Assembly (NCBI RefSeq): GCF_043555885.1 | Contig: NZ_JBIGHX010000004.1 | Coordinates: forward strand, 372,001 to 436,000 | From: Pelomonas lactea | Lineage (GTDB): Bacteria > Pseudomonadota > Gammaproteobacteria > Burkholderiales > Burkholderiaceae_C | DNA length: 64,000 nt | Direction of reading: 5' to 3' | Shown: piece after piece, positions 43,033-51,881 of the stretch | How positions within the stretch are numbered: the stretch's first letter is position 1 | How the letters are laid out: every line of letters begins with the position of its first letter | Made by a program: the position numbers and the translations under genes | The notes under the pieces: model-generated | Told to the model about the DNA's origin: nothing | Databases searched by the model: none | The model's input: only the letters and a program-made list of their open reading frames with translations

Positions 43033-44157
43033 ATGACGACCGCGCCCCGCCTCGGCATGGTGGCCGGCGAGGCCAGCGGCGATCTGCTGGCCGGCCTGCT
43101 GCTGCAAGGCCTGCGCGAGCGCTGGCCCGGCCTGACTTCGCAGGGCATCGGCGGCCCGAAGATGATCGCCCAGGGCTTCGAGACCTGGTGGCCGCACAGC
43201 AAGCTGTCCATCTTCGGCTACGTCGATGCGCTGCTGAACATCCGCGAGCTGCTGTCCATCCGCAAGCAGCTGGGCACGCGGCTCATCGCCAATCGGCCTG
43301 ACGTGTTCATCGGCGTCGACGCGCCGGACTTCAACTTCGGCCTGGAGACGCGGCTGCGCGGGGCGGGCATCAAGACGGTCCACTTCGTCTGCCCGTCCAT
43401 CTGGGCCTGGCGGCCGGAGCGCGTCGAGAAGATCAAGGCGGCGGCCGACCACGTGCTGTGCCTGTTCCCGTTCGAGCCCGAGATCCTGCACCGCGCCGGC
43501 ATCGGCGCGACCTACGTGGGCCATCCGCTGGCCGATGCCATTCCGATGGAGCCGCCGCGTGTCGCCTCGCGCGAGGCGCTGAAGCTGCCCGAGCAGGACA
43601 CCGTCATTGCGCTGCTGCCCGGCAGCCGCAAGAGCGAGATCCAGTACATCGCGCCGGCGCTGATCGGTGCGGCCAGGCTGCTGGCCAAGCCCGGGCGGCG
43701 GTTCGTGATGCCCGTGGTGCCGGGCCTGCGTGGCTTGGTGGAGCCCATGCTGCAGGGCGCCGACATCCAGCTTGTCGACGGCCAGTCGCATGCCGTGCTG
43801 GCCGCCTGCGACCTGACGCTGGTGGCCAGCGGCACGGCCACGCTGGAGGCGGCGTTGTTCAAGCGGCCCATGGTCATCGCCTACCGCATGAACTGGCTGA
43901 ACTGGTGGCGCATGAAGGACAAGGGCCTGCTGCCCTGGGTGGGCCTGCCCAACATCCTGGCGCGCGAGTTCCTCGTGCCCGAGCTCATCCAGCACGCCTG
44001 CACGCCCGAGAACCTCGCCCGCGAGGCCGAAGCGCTGCTGGCCGATGCGCCGCGCCGCGCCGCACTGCACCAGCGCTTTGTCCAACTCCACGAGCTGCTG
44101 CGGCAAGACACCGCACGGCGCGCCAGCGATGCGATCGCGACGCTCATCCAAGCCTGA
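43033..44157 (+). CDS. lpxB: Lipid-A-disaccharide synthase
   Basis: LpxB joins lipid X and UDP-diacylglucosamine to form the lipid A disaccharide. The 374-residue GT-B-like peripheral membrane protein begins LGMVAGEASGDLLAGLLL and includes GIGGPKMIAQGFE, VHFVCPSIWAWRPERV, LLPGSRKSEIQY, and the donor-site LVASGTATLEAALFKRPMV. The 3' end overlaps the preferred rnhB start by 29 bases. Confidence 0.96.
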   Translation: MTTAPRLGMVAGEASGDLLAGLLLQGLRERWPGLTSQGIGGPKMIAQGFETWWPHSKLSIFGYVDALLNIRELLSIRKQLGTRLIANRPDVFIGVDAPDFNFGLETRLRGAGIKTVHFVCPSIWAWRPERVEKIKAAADHVLCLFPFEPEILHRAGIGATYVGHPLADAIPMEPPRVASREALKLPEQDTVIALLPGSRKSEIQYIAPALIGAARLLAKPGRRFVMPVVPGLRGLVEPMLQGADIQLVDGQSHAVLAACDLTLVASGTATLEAALFKRPMVIAYRMNWLNWWRMKDKGLLPWVGLPNILAREFLVPELIQHACTPENLAREAEALLADAPRRAALHQRFVQLHELLRQDTARRASDAIATLIQA

Positions 44158-44749
44158 GCAGGTGTCGCTGGACTGGACGCCGCCCGGCCTCGTGGCCGGC
44201 GTGGACGAGGCCGGCCGTGGGCCACTGGCCGGCCCGGTGTTCGCGGCGGCCGTCATCCTGGACGACCTGCAGCCCATCGCCGGCCTGGCCGACTCCAAGG
44301 CCTTGACGGCCGCCCGGCGCGCGCGGCTCTATGACGAGATCCGGGCGAAGGCGCTGTGCTTCTGCATCGCACAGGCGACGGCCGAGGAGATCGACCAAGT
44401 CAACATCCTGCAGGCGACGATGCTGGCCATGCAGCGGGCCGTGAACGGGCTGCGCCTCAAGCCGGCGCTGGTGCAGGTGGACGGCAACCGCCTGCCCGTG
44501 CTGCCCATGGCGGCCGAGGCCATCGTCAAGGGAGATGCCAAGGTGCAGGCGATCTCGGCTGCGAGCATTCTTGCCAAGGTCGCCCGCGACCTGTTTTGCG
44601 AGCAGATGCACGCGAGCCATCCGCAGTACGGCTTTGCCACACACAAGGGCTACGGCACGGCCGAGCACCTCGCCGCGCTGAAGGCGCATGGCGCCAGCCC
44701 CTGGCATCGCCAGAGCTTCGCGCCGGTCAGGGAGGCGGGAATCAAATGA
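44129..44749 (+). CDS. rnhB: Ribonuclease HII
   Basis: RNase HII cuts 5' of single ribonucleotides in DNA and starts ribonucleotide excision repair. The 206-residue product has GVDEAGRGPLAGPVFAAAVI (first two DEDD acidic residues), LADSKALTAARRARLYDEI, and DGNRLP. The start is uncertain: ATG 44129 overlaps lpxB, while GTG 44162 would give 195 residues without overlap. Both keep the whole fold. The stop overlaps the next start. Confidence 0.94.
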   Translation: MRSRRSSKPEQVSLDWTPPGLVAGVDEAGRGPLAGPVFAAAVILDDLQPIAGLADSKALTAARRARLYDEIRAKALCFCIAQATAEEIDQVNILQATMLAMQRAVNGLRLKPALVQVDGNRLPVLPMAAEAIVKGDAKVQAISAASILAKVARDLFCEQMHASHPQYGFATHKGYGTAEHLAALKAHGASPWHRQSFAPVREAGIK

Positions 44750-45516
44750 AGCTGGATCACATCACGTCGCGTGACAACCCGGCGCTGGTGCGGCTGCGCA
44801 AGCTGACGGCCGAGGCCGGCGGCTACCGCAAGACCGGCAGCGTGTGGGTGGAGGGCGATCACCTGCTGCGCGCGGCGCTGCTGCGCGGCTGGACGCCGGC
44901 GCTGGTGGTGCTGACCGAGGCCGCGATGCAGGCCCCCGAGCTGGCCCGGCTGGCCGAGGCCGCGCCGCGCGCGCTGGTGGTGCCCACGCCCTTGTTCAAG
45001 GGCCTGAGCGGCCTGGAGTCGCCCGCGCAGATCGGCGCCGAACTGACGCTGCCCGCCAGCCCCGCCATCGATGCGCAGGCCGCCAGCGTGGTGCTGGACC
45101 GTCTGCAGGACGCCGGCAACGTCGGCGCCATCCTGCGCAGCGCGGCGGCCTTCGGTGTGCGCCAGGTGCTGGCGCTCAAGGGCACGGCGGCGCTGTGGTC
45201 GCCCAAGGTGCTGCGGGCCGGGCAGGGCGCGCACTTCGGGCTGCGGCTTGTCGAAGGTCTGGCTGCCGATGATCTCGCCGCGCTCGCCGTGCCGATGATT
45301 GCCACCAGCTCGCACACCGAGCATGTGTTGCACCGCGTGGCGCTGCCGTCGCCCTGTGCCTGGGTCATGGGCCATGAAGGGCAGGGCGTGTCGCCCGCGC
45401 TGATGGCGCGCTGCGCGTTGACCGTGGGCATCCCGCAGCCGGGCGGCGAGGAGTCGCTGAACGTGGCCGCCGCGGCGGCAATCTGCCTCTACGAAAGCCA
45501 CCGCCAGCAGCGCTGA
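44746..45516 (+). CDS. TrmH/SpoU-family RNA 2'-O-methyltransferase
   Basis: This 256-residue SPOUT methyltransferase probably methylates rRNA. An N-terminal substrate-binding domain opens ITSRDNPALVRLRKLTAEAG. The C-terminal trefoil-knot domain carries the three SpoU motifs: VLDRLQDAGNVGAILRSAAA, AWVMGHEGQGVS, and IPQPGGEESLNVAAAAAICL. The exact nucleotide is not determined. It overlaps rnhB by four bases and ends the large + strand cluster. Confidence 0.92.
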   Translation: MKLDHITSRDNPALVRLRKLTAEAGGYRKTGSVWVEGDHLLRAALLRGWTPALVVLTEAAMQAPELARLAEAAPRALVVPTPLFKGLSGLESPAQIGAELTLPASPAIDAQAASVVLDRLQDAGNVGAILRSAAAFGVRQVLALKGTAALWSPKVLRAGQGAHFGLRLVEGLAADDLAALAVPMIATSSHTEHVLHRVALPSPCAWVMGHEGQGVSPALMARCALTVGIPQPGGEESLNVAAAAAICLYESHRQQR

Positions 45517-45553
45517 GTCACGCCCGTGCGAGTCGAGCCGTCGGCGACATGGT

Positions 45554-45585
45554 TTGACTTGCAATCGAGAATGATTCTCATTACA
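45554..45585 (+). promoter_or_regulatory. Fur box with overlapping promoter upstream of hemP
   Basis: GAGAATGATTCTCATTACA at 45567-45585 matches the 19-base Fur consensus at 14 positions and contains the perfect palindrome GAGAAT-G-ATTCTC. TTGACT at 45554-45559 is a good -35 box whose -10 would lie inside the Fur box. This is the arrangement expected for Fur-iron repression of the heme-uptake genes. Confidence 0.88.
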
Positions 45586-45593
45586 TTGGCGGC

Positions 45594-45782
45594 ATGCTTG
45601 TTGAACCCCAACTCCCCAAACCAGCGGCGCCCACAGCCGCGGCGCCCTTGGGGTCAGGCGCGATCCGCTGCATCGACAGCGCGACGCTGCTGGGCCCGCG
45701 GGGTGAGGTGCTGATCGTCCACCAGCAGCAGACCTACCGCCTGCGTGTCACGTCCCTGGGCAAGCTGATCCTGACCAAGTAA
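45594..45782 (+). CDS. hemP: Hemin uptake protein HemP
   Basis: HemP is a small protein at the head of many heme-uptake operons. In some beta- and alpha-proteobacteria it is reported to activate the heme receptor gene. The 62-residue product has a Pro/Ala-rich start and the conserved C-terminal core with EVLIVHQQQTYRLRVT and LGKLILTK. It begins 9 bases after the Fur box and is followed 64 bases later by the receptor gene. Confidence 0.9.
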   Translation: MLVEPQLPKPAAPTAAAPLGSGAIRCIDSATLLGPRGEVLIVHQQQTYRLRVTSLGKLILTK

Positions 45783-45846
45783 GCCCTCTTTTCCATTCCC
45801 CGCGCCAGCCAGCCGCTGCCAGCCCGCGCCTCCCACCGGAGCCCCC

Positions 45847-47979
45847 GTGCTGAAGACCGCCGTTGCGCTGGCCGCCGCCTGCGCCTGTGCCTGCCTTGCC
45901 GATGTTTCGCAGGCCCAGACCACCCCCGATGCAGCCACCGAGCTGCCCGAGCTGACCAACACCGCCACGCGCGCGGACCGCCGCGTGGACGAGGTGCCCG
46001 CCACGGTCACCATCGTCAAGCCCGATGCCGGCGCGCGTGATCTGCGCGAGCTGCTGCGCGACGAAGCGGGCCTCGCCGTGCGCGCGCCCAACCCGCGCTT
46101 CTCGCTCGCGGGCAGCGGCACGGGCCGCGCCGGCAACGAGGGCATCAACATCCGCGGCCTGGAGGACAACCGCGTCCTGATGCTGGTGGACGGCATCCGC
46201 CTGCCGCAGGCCTTCAGCTTCGGCCCCTTCGGCACCGGCCGTGCCGGCCTGCTGAACCTGGAGGGCGGCCAGCAACTGGAGGTGCTGCGCGGCCCGGCAT
46301 CCACGCAATTCGGCAGCGACGGCCTGGCCGGTGCGCTGGCACTGCGCACGCTGCGAGCGAGCGACCTGCTCAAGGCCGGCCGCAGTTTCGGCCTGCGCGC
46401 GCAGACGTCGGTCTACAGCGGTGATGACGGCGTCGCGCTGAACCTCGCGGGTGCCTGGGCGGCCGGCGACTGGGACTGGCTGCTGCAAGGCTCCACGCGC
46501 CGCTCGCACGAGCTGGAGAACCAGGGCACCGTTGGCGGCGATGGCGCGACACGCACGCAGCCCGACCCGCTGGACCGCGAGCGCCACACGTTGCTCGCCA
46601 AGGCCGGCTACCGGCTGAACGCGCAGCAGCGCCTCGAGGCCACGCTGGAAGGCGTGCGCCAGCGCGACCGGTACGAGGTGCTGTCCGCCCGCAGCGCGAC
46701 CACGCTGGACCTGACCGCTGACGACAAGAGCCGCCGCGGCCGCGCATCGCTGGCCTGGACGCTGGATGACCCCAACGCGGACTGGCTGCAGCAGGCCAGC
46801 GTGCAGCTCTACCGCCAGGATTCGCGCGTCGCGCAGTACGCCTTCGAGGACCGCGTCAGCCCCAGCGCCGACCGCTCGCGCGACAACCGCTACGACGAGA
46901 CCTTGACCGGCCTGTCCGCCACCGGCCAGATCGGCTGGGGCGCGCAGCGCATCACCGTGGGCCTGGACGCCAGCCGCAACCGCGTGGCCGGCCTGCGCGA
47001 CGGCACCACCGCATCGGCCGGCGACACGCTGCCGTCCAAGCCCTTCCCCGACACCGACTACCGCCTCGTCGGCGGCTTCGTGCAGGGCGAGTTCACGCAC
47101 GGCGACTGGCAGTTCGTGCCGGCGCTGCGCTACGAGCATTACTCGCTGAAGCCCTCGGCCGCCGGCTACACGGGCGAGCTGGTCAAGCTCAGCGACGGCG
47201 CCGTGACGCCGCGCCTGGGCGTCGTCTGGAAGGCCGCGCCAGGCTTCACGCCGTATGCCCAGTGGGCCCAGGGCTTCAAGGCGCCGACACCGTCGCAGGT
47301 CAACAGCGGCTTCAGCAACCCGGTGCAGCGTTACCAGACCATCGGCAATGCCGGGCTCAAGGCCGAGCGCGCCGACAGCGTCGAGCTGGGGGTGCGCGGC
47401 GCCGTGGGCGACTGGCGCTGGCAGGCGCTCGCGTTCGACAACCGCTACGACGACTTCATCAGCCAGGAGGTCGTCTCTGCGCCGGGGGCGGCGATCACGA
47501 CCTACCAGTTCATCAACCTCAGCAATGCCCGCATCCGCGGCGTCGAGGCCAGGCTCAACGGCCAGATCGGCAGGCAATGGCGGCTGGGCCTGGCCTATGC
47601 GCGAACGCACGGCAACGCCGAGGTCAACGGCGCGAAGCGGCCGCTGGACACCGTGGAGCCGGCCAAGGTCTCGGCCAGCCTGCGCCAGCAGCTCTCCGGC
47701 TGGCATTGGGAGGCCACGGTGCTGCGCGCGTCGGGCAAGTCCGCCAGCCGCGTCTACGCGGGCAGCCCCTTTCTGCCCGCCGGCTACACGGTGCTGGACC
47801 TGGCCGCCGGCTGGCAGATCACGCCGGTGTGGTCGCTCTCGGCACGCATCGACAACGCCACCGACCGCACCTACTGGCGCTGGGCCGACGTGCGCGGCCT
47901 GACAAGCGCCGCCAGCGGGCTCGATGCCTACACCGCCACCGGCCGCCAGTTCGGCCTGGTGCTGCAAGCCCAACTCTGA
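45847..47979 (+). CDS. TonB-dependent heme/hemoglobin receptor
   Basis: This outer-membrane receptor probably imports heme with energy from TonB. The 710-residue precursor has a signal peptide cleaved near SQAQ, a plug domain (GINIRGLEDNRVLMLVDGIR, LRGPASTQFGSDGLAGALAL), and a 22-strand barrel. FKAP and NAGLKAE correspond to the FRAP and NPNL boxes of heme receptors, but no His lies between them. The start is GTG at 45847. The chain ends VLQAQL rather than in an aromatic residue. Context with hemP and hmuSTUV supports heme as substrate. Confidence 0.9.
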   Translation: MLKTAVALAAACACACLADVSQAQTTPDAATELPELTNTATRADRRVDEVPATVTIVKPDAGARDLRELLRDEAGLAVRAPNPRFSLAGSGTGRAGNEGINIRGLEDNRVLMLVDGIRLPQAFSFGPFGTGRAGLLNLEGGQQLEVLRGPASTQFGSDGLAGALALRTLRASDLLKAGRSFGLRAQTSVYSGDDGVALNLAGAWAAGDWDWLLQGSTRRSHELENQGTVGGDGATRTQPDPLDRERHTLLAKAGYRLNAQQRLEATLEGVRQRDRYEVLSARSATTLDLTADDKSRRGRASLAWTLDDPNADWLQQASVQLYRQDSRVAQYAFEDRVSPSADRSRDNRYDETLTGLSATGQIGWGAQRITVGLDASRNRVAGLRDGTTASAGDTLPSKPFPDTDYRLVGGFVQGEFTHGDWQFVPALRYEHYSLKPSAAGYTGELVKLSDGAVTPRLGVVWKAAPGFTPYAQWAQGFKAPTPSQVNSGFSNPVQRYQTIGNAGLKAERADSVELGVRGAVGDWRWQALAFDNRYDDFISQEVVSAPGAAITTYQFINLSNARIRGVEARLNGQIGRQWRLGLAYARTHGNAEVNGAKRPLDTVEPAKVSASLRQQLSGWHWEATVLRASGKSASRVYAGSPFLPAGYTVLDLAAGWQITPVWSLSARIDNATDRTYWRWADVRGLTSAASGLDAYTATGRQFGLVLQAQL

Positions 47980-47992
47980 AGGAGCCTTGCCC

Positions 47993-49072
47993 ATGGATAT
48001 CCGACAAGCCTATGCCGACGCCCGCGCTGCCGGTGCCAGCCGCCACCGCGACATCGCCCACGCGATGGGCATCACCGAGGGCATGCTGATCGACGCGCAT
48101 GTCGGTGCGCCCCGATCTGGCCAGGAGGGCGGCCTGCAGGCCCAGCGCCTGCGCCGCGACTTTCCCGCGCTGCTGTCCGAGCTGAGCCGTGCTGGCGAGC
48201 TGATGGCGTTGACGCGCAATGCGCACTGCGTGCATGAGCGCACCGGCATCTACGAGCATGTCAGCGCCCAGGGCGAGCCCGGCCGCGAGATGGGCCTGGC
48301 GTTGGGCGAGGAGATCGACCTGCGGCTGTTCTACAGCCAGTGGGCGCAGGGCTACGCCGTCAGGGAGGGCGAGCAGCAGAGCCTGCAGTTCTTCGACGCG
48401 CAGGGCGTGGCCGTGCACAAGATCTTCACGCGGCCCGCCACGCGCCTGGCCGCCTGGCAGGCGCTGCGCGCCGACTGGGCGGACCCCACCGCGCCTGCGC
48501 CGCAGTGGCGCCTCGACACGCCACCCACGCCGGTGGATGCCCCCGACGTGGACGCCGACGCCTTCCGCGCCGGCTGGGCTGCGCTGCGTGACACGCACGA
48601 GTTCTTCGGCCTGCTGCGCCGGCACGGCCTGACGCGCCGTACCGCCATGCACCTGGCTGCCCCCGAATTCGCGCAGCGCGTGGACCCGCATGCGGCCCGC
48701 GTGCTGCTGGAGGGCGCGGCAGCCAACGGCACGCCCGTCATGGTGTTTGTCGGCAACAAAGGGGTCATCCAGATCCATGGCGGGCCGATCAAGCGCGTGG
48801 CCGTCATGGGCCCGTGGCTCAACGTGCTGGACGCGCGCTTCAACCTGCACCTGCGCGAGGACGCCATTGCCGAGGCCTGGGCCGTGCGCAAGCCCACCGT
48901 CGACGGCCTCGTCAGCTCGCTGGAGCTGTACGCGGCCGACGGCGAGCTCATCGCGCAGTTCTTCGGCCAGCGCAAGCCGGGCCAGCCCGAGCGCTGCGCG
49001 TGGCGGCAGTTGCTGGACGGCCTCGTTGACGACCCGGCCTGGAGCGAAGAGTCCGTCGGGTGCGCCGCATGA
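47993..49072 (+). CDS. hmuS: Heme-trafficking/degrading protein HmuS (HemS/ChuS family)
   Basis: HemS-family proteins take heme from the importer in the cytoplasm and pass it on or degrade it. The 359-residue protein is a tandem repeat of two similar halves (the first with LMALTRNAHCVHERTGIYEH, the second with PVMVFVGNKGVIQIHGGPIK). H202 in LRDTHEFFGLLRRHG sits in the helix where homologues place the axial heme ligand; this assignment is from memory. ATG 47993 follows GGAG. A repeat-rich gap of 163 bases separates it from hmuT. Confidence 0.92.
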   Translation: MDIRQAYADARAAGASRHRDIAHAMGITEGMLIDAHVGAPRSGQEGGLQAQRLRRDFPALLSELSRAGELMALTRNAHCVHERTGIYEHVSAQGEPGREMGLALGEEIDLRLFYSQWAQGYAVREGEQQSLQFFDAQGVAVHKIFTRPATRLAAWQALRADWADPTAPAPQWRLDTPPTPVDAPDVDADAFRAGWAALRDTHEFFGLLRRHGLTRRTAMHLAAPEFAQRVDPHAARVLLEGAAANGTPVMVFVGNKGVIQIHGGPIKRVAVMGPWLNVLDARFNLHLREDAIAEAWAVRKPTVDGLVSSLELYAADGELIAQFFGQRKPGQPERCAWRQLLDGLVDDPAWSEESVGCAA

Positions 49073-49090
49073 GCAAGCCCCTCGCCCAGT

Positions 49091-49205
49091 CCGGCCGCGC
49101 TGAACGCGGGCCGGCCCGGTCGGTCCCCCGAGGGGACGGCGATGCACGTGGCGTCGAGCCACGTGCACATCGCCCAATGGGCCGGCTTGGGAGCGGCCCG
49201 GCGCT
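49091..49205 (+). repeat. Multi-hairpin GC-rich repeat between hmuS and hmuT
   Basis: Three hairpins follow each other: CCGGCCGCG / CGCGGGCCGG near 49091-49114, CCCCCGAGGGG near 49125-49135, and GCACGTGGC / GCCACGTGC near 49144-49164. The last part, CTTGGGAGCGGCCCGGCG, is nearly identical to part of the repeat inside rlmN. It could reduce read-through or stabilise the upstream mRNA. Confidence 0.7.
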
Positions 49206-49235
49206 CGGCCCAATACAACGCGACGGACAAGTGAC

Positions 49236-50069
49236 ATGAAACGCAGAAATCTGTTGATGGCGGGGCTGCTGCCCGGGCTGGGTGTGGCCCAGGCGCAGCC
49301 CCGCGTGGTCAGCGTCGGCGGCGCGGTCACCGAGACGGTGTTCCTGCTCGGCGCGCAGGGCCAGCTGGCTGGCGTCGACACCACGTCGCTGTTCCCGCTC
49401 GACGCCACCCGGCTGCCGCAGGTCGGCTATGCCCGCACGCTGTCGGCCGAGGGCGTGCTGGCGCTGTCGCCGCAGCTGCTGCTGGCCAGCGGCGAGGCCG
49501 GCCCGCCGCAGGTGCTGGAACAGCTCAGGCGCGCGGGAGTGCGTGTGGAAGTGCTGGACGAGCACCACCGCTTCGACGGCATCGTCGAGCGCACCCGACG
49601 CATCGGCACGCTGTGCGGCCGCGAGCGCGAGGCACAGCAGGCCGTCGCCGGGCTGCAGCAGGCCTGGGCCGCCCGGCCCAGGCCGCCCGCCGGCGCGTCG
49701 CCGCGCGTGCTGTTCGTGCTGGCCCACGCCGGCGGGCAGCTGCGCGTGGCGGGAGAGGGCACGGCGGCCGACGCGATGATCACGCTGGCCGGCGCGCGCA
49801 ACGCGCTGGCGGGTGTGTCCGGCTACAAGCCGCTGACGGCCGAGGCCGCGCTGCAGGCCGCGCCCGACGTCATCCTGTGCACCAGCCAGGGCCTGGAGGC
49901 GCAGGGCGGCGCCGACGGCCTGCTGCGCGCGCCCGGCCTGGCGCTGACGCCGGCCGGCCGGGCGCGCCGCGTGGCGAGCATGGAAGCGCTGCTGCTGCTG
50001 GGCTTCACGCCGCGGCTGCCGCAGGCGGTGGCGGAACTGACAGGCAAGTTGCATGGACGTTCGGCTTGA
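49236..50069 (+). CDS. hmuT: Periplasmic heme-binding protein HmuT
   Basis: HmuT carries heme from the outer-membrane receptor to the ABC permease. The 277-residue precursor has a signal peptide (MKRRNLLMAGLLPGLGVAQA) and the cluster A-3 binding-protein fold (VVSVGGAVTETVFLLGAQGQ). Y65 in VGYARTLSAEGVLALSP corresponds to the heme-ligating tyrosine of HmuT/ShuT. The gene overlaps hmuU by 17 bases. Confidence 0.92.
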   Translation: MKRRNLLMAGLLPGLGVAQAQPRVVSVGGAVTETVFLLGAQGQLAGVDTTSLFPLDATRLPQVGYARTLSAEGVLALSPQLLLASGEAGPPQVLEQLRRAGVRVEVLDEHHRFDGIVERTRRIGTLCGREREAQQAVAGLQQAWAARPRPPAGASPRVLFVLAHAGGQLRVAGEGTAADAMITLAGARNALAGVSGYKPLTAEAALQAAPDVILCTSQGLEAQGGADGLLRAPGLALTPAGRARRVASMEALLLLGFTPRLPQAVAELTGKLHGRSA

Positions 50070-51105
50070 TCGCCCCGCGGCGCGCTGGCCGGCCGTGCCC
50101 GGCTGGCCGTTCGCGCTTGCGCTGTTGCTGGGCGCCGCGGTCGTCGCCGCCAACAGCGGCGCGATCCGCCTGGGCCTGGCCGACTGGCAGGCGCTGCTGA
50201 ACGGCGACGACACGCAGGGCGCGCTGGTGCTCGCGCAGCTGCGGCTGCCGCGCGTGGCCTTCGCGGTGGTCGTCGGCGCGGCGCTGGGGCTGGCCGGCGC
50301 GCTGTCGCAGGGACTGTTCCGCAACCCGCTGGCCGAGCCCACGCTGCTGGGCATTCCGGGCGGCGCCATCTGTGCCGTGGCGCTGATGCTGACGGTGCTG
50401 TCCGCGTGGGCCGGCGGCCTGCCGGCCGCATGGCGGCCGTTCGCGGTGCCGGCCGCGGCGCTGGCGGGCGCCTGGGCCATGTGCAGCCTGTTGCAGGGCC
50501 TGGCGCGGCTGCTGGTGCCGGGTGCCGTGGCGGGCCTGCTGCTGGCGGGCCTGGCGCTCAACGCGGTGGCGATGGCGGTGGTCGGCCTGTGCACCTACGT
50601 CGCCACCGACGAGCAGCTGCGCAACCTCACCTTCTGGCAGCTCGGCTCGCTGGCGCTGGCGAGCTGGCCCGTCGTCATCGCACTGGGCACGGCGGTCACT
50701 GCCGCGCTGCTGCTGGCGCGCCACTGGGGCCAGGCGCTCAACGCGCTGGCGCTGGGTGAAAGCGTGGCGGCGCAGGTCGGCGTGCCGGTCCTGCGGCTGC
50801 GGCGCCTGCTGGTGCTGGCGCTGGCGTTGCTGAGCGGCCTGGCCGTGGCCTGGTGCGGGCTGATCGGCTTCGTCGGCCTGCTGGCGCCGCACGCGGCTCG
50901 TGGCCTCGTCGGCGCGGACGCGCGGCGCGTGCTGCCGCTGGCCGCGTGGTTTGGCGCCGTGCTGCTGCTGCTGGCCGACACGGCCGCGCGCACGCTGGTC
51001 GTGCCCGCAGAGCTGCCAGTGGGCATCCTCACGGCGCTGTTCGGCGCGCCGGTGCTGTTCGTGCTGCTGAAGCGCGCGCAGCGCGAGATCGGGGGCGGCT
51101 GGTGA
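50053..51105 (+). CDS. hmuU: Heme ABC transporter permease HmuU (FecCD family)
   Basis: HmuU forms the inner-membrane channel of the heme importer. The 350-residue protein has about ten hydrophobic helices and the FecCD patterns LRLPRVAFAVVVGAALGLAG, GLFRNPLAEPTLLGIPGGA and WCGLIGFVGLLAPHAARGLV. It overlaps both hmuT and hmuV, consistent with a coupled stoichiometric importer. Confidence 0.93.
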   Translation: MDVRLDRPAARWPAVPGWPFALALLLGAAVVAANSGAIRLGLADWQALLNGDDTQGALVLAQLRLPRVAFAVVVGAALGLAGALSQGLFRNPLAEPTLLGIPGGAICAVALMLTVLSAWAGGLPAAWRPFAVPAAALAGAWAMCSLLQGLARLLVPGAVAGLLLAGLALNAVAMAVVGLCTYVATDEQLRNLTFWQLGSLALASWPVVIALGTAVTAALLLARHWGQALNALALGESVAAQVGVPVLRLRRLLVLALALLSGLAVAWCGLIGFVGLLAPHAARGLVGADARRVLPLAAWFGAVLLLLADTAARTLVVPAELPVGILTALFGAPVLFVLLKRAQREIGGGW

Positions 51106-51881
51106 GCGCGCATCAGCTGCTCCTGCTGGGCGATGCCGTGCTGACCCGCCACGGCCAGGGCTTCGGGCCGTTCGACCTGCGTGTGGACGCGGGCGAGCGC
51201 GTCGCGCTGTTGGGCCCCAGTGGCGCCGGCAAGTCCACGCTGCTGAAGCTGATGGCGGGCGACATCGCGCCGACGCGGGGTGATGTGCTGCTGGATGGTG
51301 AGCCCGTCGCCGCGATGGACGCGCGCCAGCGTGCGCGCCGCCGCGCCGTGCTGCCGCAGTCGCACCAGGTCGCGTTCGGGCTGCCGGTGGAACTGGTCGT
51401 CAGCCTCGGGCGCTGGGCCGGCGCCGATGACGCGCGCTGGGTGCGCCAGGCGCTGGCCTGGGCAAGTGCCGCGCATCTGCTGGGCCGGCGCTTCGACCAG
51501 CTCTCCGGCGGCGAGCAGGCCCGCGTGCAGCTGGCCCGCGTGCTGGCGCAGCTCGCCGATGTGGAGCAGGGCCTGCTGCTGGTGGACGAGCCGCTGGCCT
51601 CGCTGGACCCGGGCCTTCAGCTCGAACTGCTGGACACGCTGACCCGCTTCTGCCGCGAGCGCGGCCATGCGCTGGTGGCCGTGCTGCACGACATCCCGCA
51701 GGCGCTCAACGGCTTCGAGCGCCTCGTCCTCGTGCGCGGCGGTCAGGTGCAGGCCGACCTGGCGGCCGGCGAGGCCGCGCTGCCCGCGCTGCAGACGCTG
51801 TTCGGCCTGCGGCTGCGGGCGCTGCGCGTGCCTGATGGCGGGTGGGCGCTGTCGGCACGCCGGCTGGAGGCCCTGGCATGA
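51102..51881 (+). CDS. hmuV: Heme ABC transporter ATP-binding protein HmuV
   Basis: HmuV powers heme import. The 259-residue ATPase has Walker A LLGPSGAGKSTLLKLMAG, the signature motif LSGGEQARVQLARVLAQ, Walker B LLLVDEPLASLD, and the switch histidine in VLHDIPQAL. The GTG start at 51102 shares bases with the hmuU stop. The stop overlaps the tonB-like start (ATGA at 51878). Confidence 0.94.
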   Translation: MSAHQLLLLGDAVLTRHGQGFGPFDLRVDAGERVALLGPSGAGKSTLLKLMAGDIAPTRGDVLLDGEPVAAMDARQRARRRAVLPQSHQVAFGLPVELVVSLGRWAGADDARWVRQALAWASAAHLLGRRFDQLSGGEQARVQLARVLAQLADVEQGLLLVDEPLASLDPGLQLELLDTLTRFCRERGHALVAVLHDIPQALNGFERLVLVRGGQVQADLAAGEAALPALQTLFGLRLRALRVPDGGWALSARRLEALA

